DNA of 5,247 nt from JBFMGS01 sp040752635 (GTDB lineage: Bacteria; Bacillota; SHA-98; UBA4971): NCBI GenBank assembly GCA_040752635.1, contig JBFMGS010000102.1, forward strand, positions 1-5,247, given 5' to 3'. The first letter of the stretch is position 1, and each line of letters begins with the position of its first letter. Below, one piece after another: positions 1 to 5,238 of the stretch. Both the position numbers and the translations under genes were made by a program. Below the pieces are notes generated by a model. It did not search any database. It saw only the letters and a list, made by a program, of their open reading frames with translations, and was not told the origin of the DNA.

Positions 1-213
1 GGCGACCTCGGTGCCCTGTCTGAGTACGACCGGGAATGGCAGGGCACTTTCGGGTGGGTCCTGGCTCGGGGACTCGAGAAGCGCCGTCTCATGATGCGCG
101 GGTGGTCCCGCGACCCGCAAACCCTAAGCGCGGTCCTACGCGAGACCTGGGTGGCGTTCCATCCGCCGCTCGGCAGGAGAGCGGTCCATCGAAACAAGCC
201 TTCCCAAGTTTGA
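1..213 (+). CDS. C-terminal end of an upstream gene, possibly FAD-dependent oxidoreductase (partial)
   Basis: Frame 1 is open from the window edge to a TGA at 211-213, giving 70 residues of a protein whose start lies outside the window. The peptide starts GDLGALSEYDREWQGTFGWV and is rich in Trp, Arg and Leu with acidic and basic residues well mixed, which looks like real protein. The pattern of a tyrosine-containing LSEYDREW segment, a run of basic helix residues (ARGLEKRRLMMRGW) and a late WVAF resembles the C-terminal helices of geranylgeranyl-reductase/FixC-like FAD oxidoreductases, where a 'Y..rW...fg..l..g...r.l' pattern is common. That family call is from memory and weak: no FAD-binding motif is in view. 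It probably belongs to a separate transcription unit, since a promoter and operator follow it. Confidence 0.55.
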   Translation, partial: GDLGALSEYDREWQGTFGWVLARGLEKRRLMMRGWSRDPQTLSAVLRETWVAFHPPLGRRAVHRNKPSQV

Positions 214-265
214 GCCGCGAAGATTCTGTTCGATTGGAGCAGGAGTTTTGGACAGCATGTCGCAG

Positions 266-271
266 TATAAT
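266..271 (+). promoter_or_regulatory. Candidate -10 box (TATAAT) of the metal-efflux operon
   Basis: A consensus TATAAT lies 52 bases before the start of the His-rich gene and directly in front of the CsoR-type inverted repeat. No good -35 hexamer is found 16-18 bases upstream: TTGGAC at 248-253 is only 12 bases away. The promoter may therefore be weak or the element assignment imperfect. If used, transcription would start near 277-280, inside the operator, a layout that suits repression. Confidence 0.5.
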
Positions 272-277
272 AAATCG

Positions 278-296
278 TATCCCCTCCGGGGGGATA
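278..296 (+). promoter_or_regulatory. Putative CsoR/RcnR-type operator
   Basis: The sequence is TATCCCC-TCCGG-GGGGATA, a perfect inverted repeat with 7-base arms and a 5-base centre. A/T-edged arms around runs of C and G are the hallmark of operators of the CsoR/RcnR family (the type of site described for CsoR, RcnR and InrS). It sits just after the -10 box and before the first gene of the operon, whose last gene (3926-4198) encodes a CsoR-family repressor. I infer metal-relieved repression and autoregulation. No second copy with this spacing was seen elsewhere in the window. Confidence 0.65.
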
Positions 297-323
297 GGAT
301 ATCTCGCGAAAGGGCGATGGTTA

Positions 324-578
324 ATGCACGAAGGGCATCATGGCATCCTTGATAAGACAGAAGACAAACTGAAGATGAGCAGTGGTCATCCGCACGATCA
401 CGAGCACGATCATGATCACGAACACAGCCACGATCATGGTGACCACATCGGGCACCACTCGCATGATAGTTGTGGTTCAACCTGCAAGGCGCGCTCGCGC
501 GATGGCACAATCAAGATAGCGGCGGCGGTAGTTACGGGCATCGTCATCCTTGCCTTCGTGATTTGGAGGTTTTTCTAG
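324..578 (+). CDS. Small His-rich tail-anchored membrane protein, putative metallochaperone of the P1B pump
   Basis: An 84-residue protein in three parts. Residues 1-8 read MHEGHHGI, nearly the same as the start of the ATPase that follows. Residues 22-47 form a metal-binding stretch in which His alternates with Asp or Glu (nine His at every second residue from 22 to 38, then His41, 44, 45, 47), followed by Cys50 and Cys54. Residues 63-81 are one hydrophobic membrane helix ending in WRFF. There are 16 His in all. Basic residues (Lys55, Arg57, Arg59, Lys64) precede the helix, so the His-rich part should face the cytoplasm. I chose ATG 324 because AAAGGG at 309-314 lies 9 bases upstream and because the conserved MHEGHHG begins there; the frame is open back to 36, but that part overlaps the upstream gene and looks non-coding. 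A start at ATG 375 is possible. The gene is 58 bases from the ATPase. Small membrane proteins with a D/H-rich motif (PacL) scaffold CtpC-type pumps in mycobacteria; here the domain order is opposite, so analogy rather than homology is proposed. Confidence 0.8.
   Translation: MHEGHHGILDKTEDKLKMSSGHPHDHEHDHDHEHSHDHGDHIGHHSHDSCGSTCKARSRDGTIKIAAAVVTGIVILAFVIWRFF
387..437 (+). repeat. Imperfect His-Asp/Glu codon repeat
   Basis: This stretch encodes His22 to His38 of the small protein. Variants of CACGATCA and CACGAGCA recur, with CAC and CAT both used for His and GAT, GAC, GAA or GAG for most intervening residues. The mix of codons suggests an old, selected protein repeat rather than a fresh DNA slippage product. 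Confidence 0.6.
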
Positions 579-636
579 GACCTCAGGAGCCTCCAGGGTA
601 TCTCAGGTATGAATCGAAGAGGGGGTCCCCAGGTTT

Positions 637-2577
637 ATGCATGAGGGGCATCACGGTGTGATCAGCAAAGAAACGAGGTCCCATGCAAGCGCGAAAAGAG
701 CGTTTGTATCGAGATCTGAGATGATGAAGGCGCTGTATCCAGGGCTCCTTCTTGTAACTATACTCGTGAGCCTTTTGCCCGGGCAAAAGGAGTCGCTCGG
801 CTTTGATTTCGCAGTTATCCCAATGCTCGCCGGCGGAGCATACGTGCTGTGGTCTACCTTAGTAGCGGTGGTGGAAACAAAGAAGATGACAGCCGGAGTG
901 CTGGTGGTGCTGGCTCTGGCCGGCTCTGGATACATCGGCGAGTACCTCGCGGCAGCCGTCGTTGCATTCATGATGATCGTCGGGGAGTTCCTTGAAGACA
1001 TAACGCTTGAGCGTACGCGCAACGCGGTGAGGGAACTTGTGCGTCTTGCCCCGGATAAAGCGCGCGTGCGACGCGGTGGCGAGTACGTGGAAGTGCCTGC
1101 TGAGGAGGTTCGAGCGGGGGACGTTCTCCTCATAAAACCGGGCGACCGAGTTCCAGTCGATGGCGTCGTCATCTCAGGGCAGGCCGCGCTGGACGAATCA
1201 TCCATCACCGGAGAGTCGATGCCGGTGGACAAGTCCCCCGGGGCAAGGGTTTTCGCGGGGACGATCAACCTTACGGGGGCTCTCGAGGTCGAAGCCGAAA
1301 AGGTTGGGGAGAATACGACCCTCGGGCGGATCATCGGGATAGTATACGAGGCGCAGAACAGCAAGGGACGGTCACAGCGAACGGCGGACCGCTTCGCGCA
1401 GTTCTTCACACCCATAATCCTGGGTATCGCCCTGTTGGTTTGGTTTCTCACGCACGATCTCTTCAGGGTGATGTCTGTCCTGGTTATCGCGTGCCCGTGC
1501 GCGCTGGTACTGGCTACGCCGACAGCAGTGGTGGCGAGCGTAGGAAACGCGGCGCGGCGCGGCGCACTCATAAAAGGAGGTATCACGCTCGAAAAAGCCG
1601 GCAGGGTCAGCGTAGTTTGCTTTGATAAGACCGGCACGCTCACCCAGGGCCGTCCACAGATCACTGAAGTGAGGCCTTTTACGGTGTTAGACCAGAAAGA
1701 ACTGATAGCCACTGCGGCCGCCGTGGAGAAGATGTCGGAGCACCCAATCGCGAAAGCAATCGTGGCAAAGGCGAGCGACGAGGGAGTCTCTGTCGCTGAC
1801 CCGGAGGACTTCTCCGTGGCGTTCGGTCAGGGAGTGCGCGGCAAAGTCGAGAGCCGCCTGGTCGAGGTCGGCAACCGCCGATTGCTTGAGGATGCTGGTG
1901 CAGAGGTGGATGAAAAGGTAGACACCTGGCTTGCTGAGCAGGAAAAACTAGGCCGTGCTGCGCTTGTCGTGATGGTTGACGGCGAGGTCGTAGGTGGTAT
2001 CGCTGTTGCAGATTCCCTGCGCCATGACGCAGCTAGATCTCTCCGAGCGTTGCGCGACCTGGGAATCAAGAAGCTTGTAATGCTGACCGGGGACAACAGC
2101 GCCACGGCACGTGCGATCGCTGCGGAGGCGGGCATCACAGAGGTGAAGGCGAACCTTCTGCCGGAAGAGAAGCTGGCTTACGTCAAGGGTTTGCAGCTCA
2201 AGCATGAGACCGTCGCTATGGTGGGCGATGGCGTGAACGATGCTCCCGCTCTCACTCTGGCAGATGTGGGTATAGCGATGGGCGCCGCCGGGACGGACGT
2301 GGCAATCGAATCTTCTGACATCGCGCTCATGGCGGACAACCTGACGATGGTCGCTGACGTCCTGGCCTTGAGCCGGAAGGCTGTGGGAATCATTCAACAG
2401 AACATATGGCTCTTTGCGGTCGCCGTGAACGTCATCGGAGTATCTCTTGCATCGCTTGGAATCCTGTCGCCCATAATGTCAGCCGTTGTGCATAACGTCG
2501 CGTCCGTCTTCGTCGTCTTGAATTCCGCGAGGTTGCTCGGGTTCCGGCTCGGACAGGGACGTGATCATCAGCTATAG
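637..2577 (+). CDS. P1B-type heavy-metal-translocating ATPase (metal efflux pump, no HMA domain)
   Basis: An ATP-driven metal exporter of the inner membrane, 646 residues. All P-type hallmarks are present in order: TGES (191-194) in the actuator domain, the CPC metal-path motif (286-288, then ALVLATPTA) in the sixth membrane helix, DKTGT with phosphorylated Asp330, SEHP (367-370; the P1B nucleotide-binding His-Pro), MLTGDN (482-487) and GDGVND (530-535). Predicted membrane helices lie near 33-49, 57-79, 84-98, 101-119, 256-272, 276-300, 589-608 and 612-632, the usual eight. There is no N-terminal HMA domain; instead the first 30 residues are short and carry His2, 5, 6 and 16. The last helix has His619-Asn620 followed by Ser623 and VVLNS, unlike the MxxSS of copper CopA or the Asp of ZntA, and reminiscent of CtpC-like pumps; Asn598 is in helix 7. 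Metal specificity therefore cannot be fixed (Zn, Cd, Mn, Ni, Co or Cu). ATG 637 is preferred over ATG 721 because MHEGHHG is shared with the upstream protein; the ribosome site (GAGGGGG, 619-625) is a little far. Confidence 0.95.
   Translation: MHEGHHGVISKETRSHASAKRAFVSRSEMMKALYPGLLLVTILVSLLPGQKESLGFDFAVIPMLAGGAYVLWSTLVAVVETKKMTAGVLVVLALAGSGYIGEYLAAAVVAFMMIVGEFLEDITLERTRNAVRELVRLAPDKARVRRGGEYVEVPAEEVRAGDVLLIKPGDRVPVDGVVISGQAALDESSITGESMPVDKSPGARVFAGTINLTGALEVEAEKVGENTTLGRIIGIVYEAQNSKGRSQRTADRFAQFFTPIILGIALLVWFLTHDLFRVMSVLVIACPCALVLATPTAVVASVGNAARRGALIKGGITLEKAGRVSVVCFDKTGTLTQGRPQITEVRPFTVLDQKELIATAAAVEKMSEHPIAKAIVAKASDEGVSVADPEDFSVAFGQGVRGKVESRLVEVGNRRLLEDAGAEVDEKVDTWLAEQEKLGRAALVVMVDGEVVGGIAVADSLRHDAARSLRALRDLGIKKLVMLTGDNSATARAIAAEAGITEVKANLLPEEKLAYVKGLQLKHETVAMVGDGVNDAPALTLADVGIAMGAAGTDVAIESSDIALMADNLTMVADVLALSRKAVGIIQQNIWLFAVAVNVIGVSLASLGILSPIMSAVVHNVASVFVVLNSARLLGFRLGQGRDHQL
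771..790. repeat. Perfect 20-base palindrome inside the ATPase gene
   Basis: CCTTTTGCCC is followed directly by its reverse complement GGGCAAAAGG with no spacer. It encodes residues 45-52 (around Leu-Leu-Pro-Gly-Gln-Lys), the loop after the first membrane helix. It could be a protein-binding site, an mRNA hairpin or a codon coincidence. Confidence 0.9.
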
Positions 2578-2633
2578 GTAAGGCGCGGTGGCAACGAGAT
2601 CTCTCCCTATGCCCGGGGGCAGGAGTGCACGAA

Positions 2634-3884
2634 GTGACCTCTGTGAAGAGCGTGGTCAATTCGGTGGATTGGCAGCTCGTAGCGGGCGAGGCCAAGGAAC
2701 ACCTCATCAAGCTGATACGCATCCCGACGGTCGCCGGCGCCGACAGAGAAACCGAAGCTGCGCTTTACCTGAAGGAAATCCTGGCTGCTGAAGGGCTAGA
2801 TTCCGAGATAACCGGGGGAAAACCAGGCAAAGGCAATTTCGTAGCGCGGCTACCTGGAGAGGAAGGCAGTAGACGTGAAGATCTCCTCCTTCTTGCACAT
2901 CTCGATGTAGCTCCTGCGGGTAGTCTCGAGCAGTGGGAAGTTCTCCCGTTCTCCGGCGCGGAAGGCAACGGTGAAGTCTGGGGCAGGGGGGCGTTCGATT
3001 GCAAAGGTCTGCTCGTCACGTTCCTTACCGCTATTCTGCTGGTGCACCGCATGTCGATCAGGCTCCGCCGGGGGATCGTGCTCGCGGCGACGGCAGACGA
3101 AGAACAGGGTGGAGAGTGGGGTATCGCCTGGCTCCTCAGACACAGGCCGGACCTTCTCAGGTGCAGGTACGCTATTGGCGAGGGGGGAGGTTTCCCCGTG
3201 AGGCTCCGTGGAAGGATTGCCTACACCTGCCAGGTTGCAGAGAAAGGAAAGGTCTCGATGCTTGTGAGAACCCGCCTCGACCGGGCAGGCAGGCGAGTCC
3301 GCCCTCCTCGGAGAGTGTTGATACCCGCAAGGAACAGGATGTTCCCGAGAGAGTCGTGGCGCGGTTGTGGGGATCAGGTAGACCTGGAACAACTTTTCAA
3401 CCACGTGTTCGTGGTCCATACGGTCGAGGAACAGACGGATCCGGTGACGGATTTGCTGGAAGTTGAAGGATGGGTGGTTCCCGGGCATCCGGTATCCGGT
3501 GCTGTTGACGATTTCTTGCATGTTCTGGCAAGGCGCGGCATTGAGAACGCGGGGGTAGAGGTGCTGGAAGTCCACGAACCAACCTGGTCCTCCGGCGATA
3601 CGCCTTTGTTTGGAGAGATCAATCGGTCTGTCCGGGAACTGGTCGCGGGCGCAGGAATCGCGCCGTTCATGACGCCCGGGATGAGCGATGGCAACCATCT
3701 CAGACGCGCAGGCGTAGACACATACGGGTTCTTCCCGGTTGGATCGGCCGAGACCGTTGCAAGACAACACAGGCCGAACGAGAGGCTGCCAGTCGCTGAC
3801 CTTGCGTTCGCCGCGAAGGTTCTGTTCTCAGTAATAGCGGGGTTTTGCGGGCATGGTACCGGAACGGACGCGCTGGGCCCGTGA
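2634..3884 (+). CDS. M20-family metallohydrolase (dipeptidase/deacylase type), lid domain disturbed
   Basis: A 416-residue cytoplasmic di-metal hydrolase of the ArgE/DapE/CPG2/carboxypeptidase group, which splits peptide or N-acyl amide bonds of small substrates. The expected ligands are in place: His89 and Asp91 (HLDVAP), bridging Asp122 (WGRGAFDCKG), Glu156-Glu157 (ADEEQGG; general base and ligand), Glu183 (GEGGG) and His379 (QHRPNER). Later landmarks (VVPGH 281-285, SSGDTPLF 319-326, PGMSDGNHLRRAG 348-360) also fit. The lid domain does not: after VAEKGKVSML the usual G-H-A-S-x-P-P is replaced by AGRRVRPPRRV, and the section up to VVPG is shorter than usual. Frame +2 over about 3287-3365 reads GRQASPPSSESV...VVARLW, with a better motif and less arginine, so two compensating indels or assembly errors are likely. 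GTG 2634 was chosen because AGGAG (2621-2625) lies 8 bases before it; GTG 2625 overlaps that site. The gene lies 56 bases after the pump and 41 before the sensor. Substrate unknown. Confidence 0.88.
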   Translation: MTSVKSVVNSVDWQLVAGEAKEHLIKLIRIPTVAGADRETEAALYLKEILAAEGLDSEITGGKPGKGNFVARLPGEEGSRREDLLLLAHLDVAPAGSLEQWEVLPFSGAEGNGEVWGRGAFDCKGLLVTFLTAILLVHRMSIRLRRGIVLAATADEEQGGEWGIAWLLRHRPDLLRCRYAIGEGGGFPVRLRGRIAYTCQVAEKGKVSMLVRTRLDRAGRRVRPPRRVLIPARNRMFPRESWRGCGDQVDLEQLFNHVFVVHTVEEQTDPVTDLLEVEGWVVPGHPVSGAVDDFLHVLARRGIENAGVEVLEVHEPTWSSGDTPLFGEINRSVRELVAGAGIAPFMTPGMSDGNHLRRAGVDTYGFFPVGSAETVARQHRPNERLPVADLAFAAKVLFSVIAGFCGHGTGTDALGP

Positions 3885-3912
3885 GAGACGGGAGAGTATG
3901 TGCGGAGGTTTG

Positions 3913-3918
3913 AGGAGG
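3913..3918 (+). promoter_or_regulatory. Consensus ribosome binding site that fixes a GTG start
   Basis: A full AGGAGG lies 7 bases before GTG 3926. It supports GTG as the sensor's start, which matters because the His-rich N-terminus (residues 3-5) includes the likely fourth metal ligand. Confidence 0.9.
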
Positions 3919-3925
3919 TATGTAA

Positions 3926-4198
3926 GTGGAGCACCACCACAGCAAGGTTTACCAGGACGTTTTGGACAGGCTCGCTCGCGTAGAGGGCCATGTGCGCGCG
4001 GTCAGAAGGATGTGGGAGGAAGGAAAGCCCTGTCCGGCGTTGCTTACGCAGATTGCCGCCGTGCGCGCCGCGCTCGACCAGGTAGGCCGCATAGTGCTGG
4101 AGAGCCACATCGAAGAGTGCGTGGTCTCAGCGGTCGAGGAAGGCCGTGGCAAGGAGACAATAGAGGAATTGAAGGAAGCCCTGAACCGGTTTATATAG
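3926..4198 (+). CDS. CsoR/RcnR-family metal-sensing transcriptional repressor
   Basis: A 90-residue all-helical repressor (DUF156 family), full length. These proteins form tetramers that bind G/C-tract operators and let go when metal binds. The helix-1 core reads DRLARVEGHVRAVRRM (14-29), followed by PCPALLTQIAAVRAAL (35-50) and ESHIEECV (59-66). The metal-site positions are Cys36, His61 and Cys65, at the same numbers as the copper sensor CsoR of Mycobacterium tuberculosis. The N-terminus MEHHHS adds His3-5; His4 is 32 residues before the Cys, the same distance as the N-terminal His and Cys of RcnR and InrS. The pattern His-Cys-His-Cys is that of the nickel sensor InrS, while plain Cys-His-Cys is that of copper CsoR, so Ni, Co, Zn or Cu are all possible. 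As the last gene of the efflux operon it probably represses the promoter at 266-296, including its own synthesis. A sulfur-sensing CstR role is disfavoured because His61 is present. Confidence 0.94.
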   Translation: MEHHHSKVYQDVLDRLARVEGHVRAVRRMWEEGKPCPALLTQIAAVRAALDQVGRIVLESHIEECVVSAVEEGRGKETIEELKEALNRFI

Positions 4199-4248
4199 CG
4201 AGGTCCATTCACGGACTACATTTTATGGCGAACCCGTAACGCGAGTCG

Positions 4249-4289
4249 GAGTTAATCCGTATATGGTAATCCGTGTATTAGAGTTAATC
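4249..4289. repeat. Cluster of short direct repeats (GAGTTAATC, TAATCCGTRTAT)
   Basis: GAGTTAATC occurs at 4249-4257 and again at 4281-4289. TAATCCGTATAT (4253-4264) is followed by TAATCCGTGTAT (4267-4278) with one mismatch, 14 bases apart. The stretch is AT-richer than the flanking genes and lies in the gap between the sensor gene and the PIG-L-like gene. It could be a multi-site regulator target or the remains of a duplication; no known motif was recognised. Confidence 0.6.
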
Positions 4290-4304
4290 AGCATGTTCGT
4301 CGGG

Positions 4305-4334
4305 CTCCGTATATTCTCTTGCCGGAGGTTTTTT
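4305..4334 (+). terminator. Weak terminator-like element after the efflux operon
   Basis: CTCCG (4305-4309) can pair with CGGAG (4323-4327) across a 13-base loop, and a run of six T (4329-4334) follows. The short stem and large loop make it a poor intrinsic terminator, but it is the best T-tract in the gap. Confidence 0.3.
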
Positions 4335-4357
4335 GCAAAACTCTCAGCAGGAATTCC

Positions 4358-4375
4358 CGGTTCGGGACCGAACCG
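4358..4375. repeat. 18-base inverted repeat (CGGTTCGG-GA-CCGAACCG)
   Basis: Two perfect 8-base arms flank a 2-base centre. As RNA it would fold as CGGTTC/GAACCG with a GGGACC loop, followed by TTTCTCT, so it may be a terminator; as DNA it may be an operator. It is the first of three dyads before the PIG-L-like gene. Confidence 0.6.
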
Positions 4376-4386
4376 TTTCTCTGGGG

Positions 4387-4414
4387 GTGCTACGGAATGG
4401 TGATTTCGTAGCAC
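4387..4414 (+). promoter_or_regulatory. Strong hairpin in the leader of the PIG-L-like gene
   Basis: GTGCTACGGAAT (4387-4398) pairs with ATTTCGTAGCAC (4403-4414) over all 12 positions, with one G-U pair, leaving a GGTG loop. No T-run follows, so it is not a standard terminator. It ends 65 bases before the chosen start codon and may be a cis-regulatory RNA structure or a dyadic protein site. No known riboswitch class was recognised. Confidence 0.6.
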
Positions 4415-4427
4415 GATGTATAGGGAT

Positions 4428-4440
4428 AACTCACTGAGTT
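4428..4440. repeat. 13-base inverted repeat AACTCA-C-TGAGTT
   Basis: Perfect 6-base arms around a single base. It is the third dyad in the leader and lies 39 bases before the start codon, where an operator downstream of a promoter could sit. No promoter could be assigned with confidence nearby. Confidence 0.5.
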
Positions 4441-4479
4441 GAAGAGGTCGTTGAAGGCACGAGAAAGGATGTGGAAGCG

Positions 4480-5238
4480 ATGAAGTGCGGTTGCGGTAAG
4501 ACAGTTCTTCTACTGGCCACATACGGGATGGAGGTCGTCGAGTGCGGCGGGGCGCTAGCCAAGAATGCCAGGCAAGGCGGCAGGTCGGTTGCTGCTGTGC
4601 TGCTTTGCAGGCCGCAATCACAGCCGCAAGTGAAGGAAGCTGCTGATGTCCTCGGGGTTGAGACGAGGTTCCTAGACTTCGAGTACGGTGCGGTCAACTT
4701 CGACGTTGAATCCAAGAAGAAGCTTGTGAAGGTGATTCGCGAGGTCAAGCCCGACATCGTGATTACGCAGGATCCGGAGCATTCATACCACGACCTTGAC
4801 CCGGACCGGCGCCCGGCCATGATCCTTTACCTGGAGTCGATCGCCCTGGCTTCCCGTGACTTCGCAGCTTCGGAGATGCCGGACTTACCTCCGCACCGCG
4901 TCCATACGATTTACTACATGACACCGGAAGTCCCCAATTGCGTGGTGGACGTAACCGATGTATGGGAGCTGAAAGAAGCGGCGATGAGCAGACTGAAAAG
5001 CCAGATGGCGTTCAGCGCCCAGGTGTTGGAAGAGCTCTTCGGCCGCAGCGGGATTGAGAAACTTGTGGGGAAGGAGGTGAGCGAGTTCAGCAACCCAGAA
5101 GAACTGGGGCGCGCTTTGCACAAGGAGATGGATAGGGCTTTTCACCTGAACGCGGGTGCGTGTTGTCATTCTCGGTTTGTGTTTGCTGAGCCATACAGGC
5201 GCCAGGATCCGTTCCACCTCGAGACTCTGATTTGCTAG
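4480..5238 (+). CDS. PIG-L/LmbE-fold protein with altered zinc site (possible pseudoenzyme)
   Basis: A 252-residue protein, normal in length for PIG-L/LmbE N-acetylglucosaminyl deacetylases, which remove acetyl groups from amino sugars with one zinc ion. The fold is suggested by an N-terminal Rossmann-like strand (KTVLLLATYGMEVVECGGAL, 7-26), a second strand (VAAVLL, 37-42), VKPDIVITQDPEHSYHD (89-105) and LDPDRRPAMILYLESIALA (106-124). The active-site motif normally reads A-H-P-D-D-E; here it is A-T-Y-G-M-E (13-18). The second motif, normally H-P-D-H, is D-P-D-R (107-110). All three zinc ligands and the catalytic Asp are thus replaced, while the rest of the frame is intact. Cysteines at 3, 5, 22, 43, 154, 228, 229 and 252 and His101, 104 and 230 could form another site. 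ATG 4480 has AAGGA (4465-4469) 10 bases upstream; GTG 4471 is an in-frame alternative but too close to that site. It is preceded by a 281-base gap with several dyads and is probably its own transcription unit. Substrate unknown. Confidence 0.8.
   Translation: MKCGCGKTVLLLATYGMEVVECGGALAKNARQGGRSVAAVLLCRPQSQPQVKEAADVLGVETRFLDFEYGAVNFDVESKKKLVKVIREVKPDIVITQDPEHSYHDLDPDRRPAMILYLESIALASRDFAASEMPDLPPHRVHTIYYMTPEVPNCVVDVTDVWELKEAAMSRLKSQMAFSAQVLEELFGRSGIEKLVGKEVSEFSNPEELGRALHKEMDRAFHLNAGACCHSRFVFAEPYRRQDPFHLETLIC

Noticed and set aside
248..253. TTGGAC as the -35 box for TATAAT 266-271
   Set aside because: The spacing is only 12 bases, too short for a normal sigma-70-type promoter.
36..323. Upstream extension of the His-rich gene to ATG 36 (180 residues)
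   Set aside because: The extra 96 residues have low-complexity, off-frame character, overlap the frame-1 upstream gene and run through the promoter and operator. The conserved MHEGHHG start and a ribosome site favour 324.
621..630. GGGGGTCCCC before the ATPase as a second CsoR operator
   Set aside because: The arms are adjacent with a single central base and lack the A/T edges and 5-base spacing of the 278-296 site.
651..1712. Long minus-strand open frame opposite the ATPase
   Set aside because: It is the antisense shadow of a clearly functional P-type ATPase; the peptide is rich in Ser, Thr, Arg and Pro with no recognisable domain.
2610..2621. Small palindrome TGCCC-GG-GGGCA before the M20 gene as a terminator or operator
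   Set aside because: Only 5-base arms, no T-run, and it merges with the ribosome binding site of the M20 gene.
2850..3770. Minus-strand open frame of about 300 residues opposite the M20 gene
   Set aside because: The plus strand carries M20 catalytic motifs along the same stretch; the antisense peptide shows no family features.
4263..4403. Possible 46-residue ORF in the gap (MVIRVLELISMFVGLRIFSC...)
   Set aside because: GGAG lies 11 bases upstream, but the peptide matches nothing I know, runs through a T-tract and inverted repeats, and codon use looks random.
4223..4621. Minus-strand open frame across the gap and the start of the PIG-L-like gene
   Set aside because: It overlaps the N-terminal coding part of a better supported gene and shows no domain; a remnant of an older gene cannot be excluded for 4223-4470.
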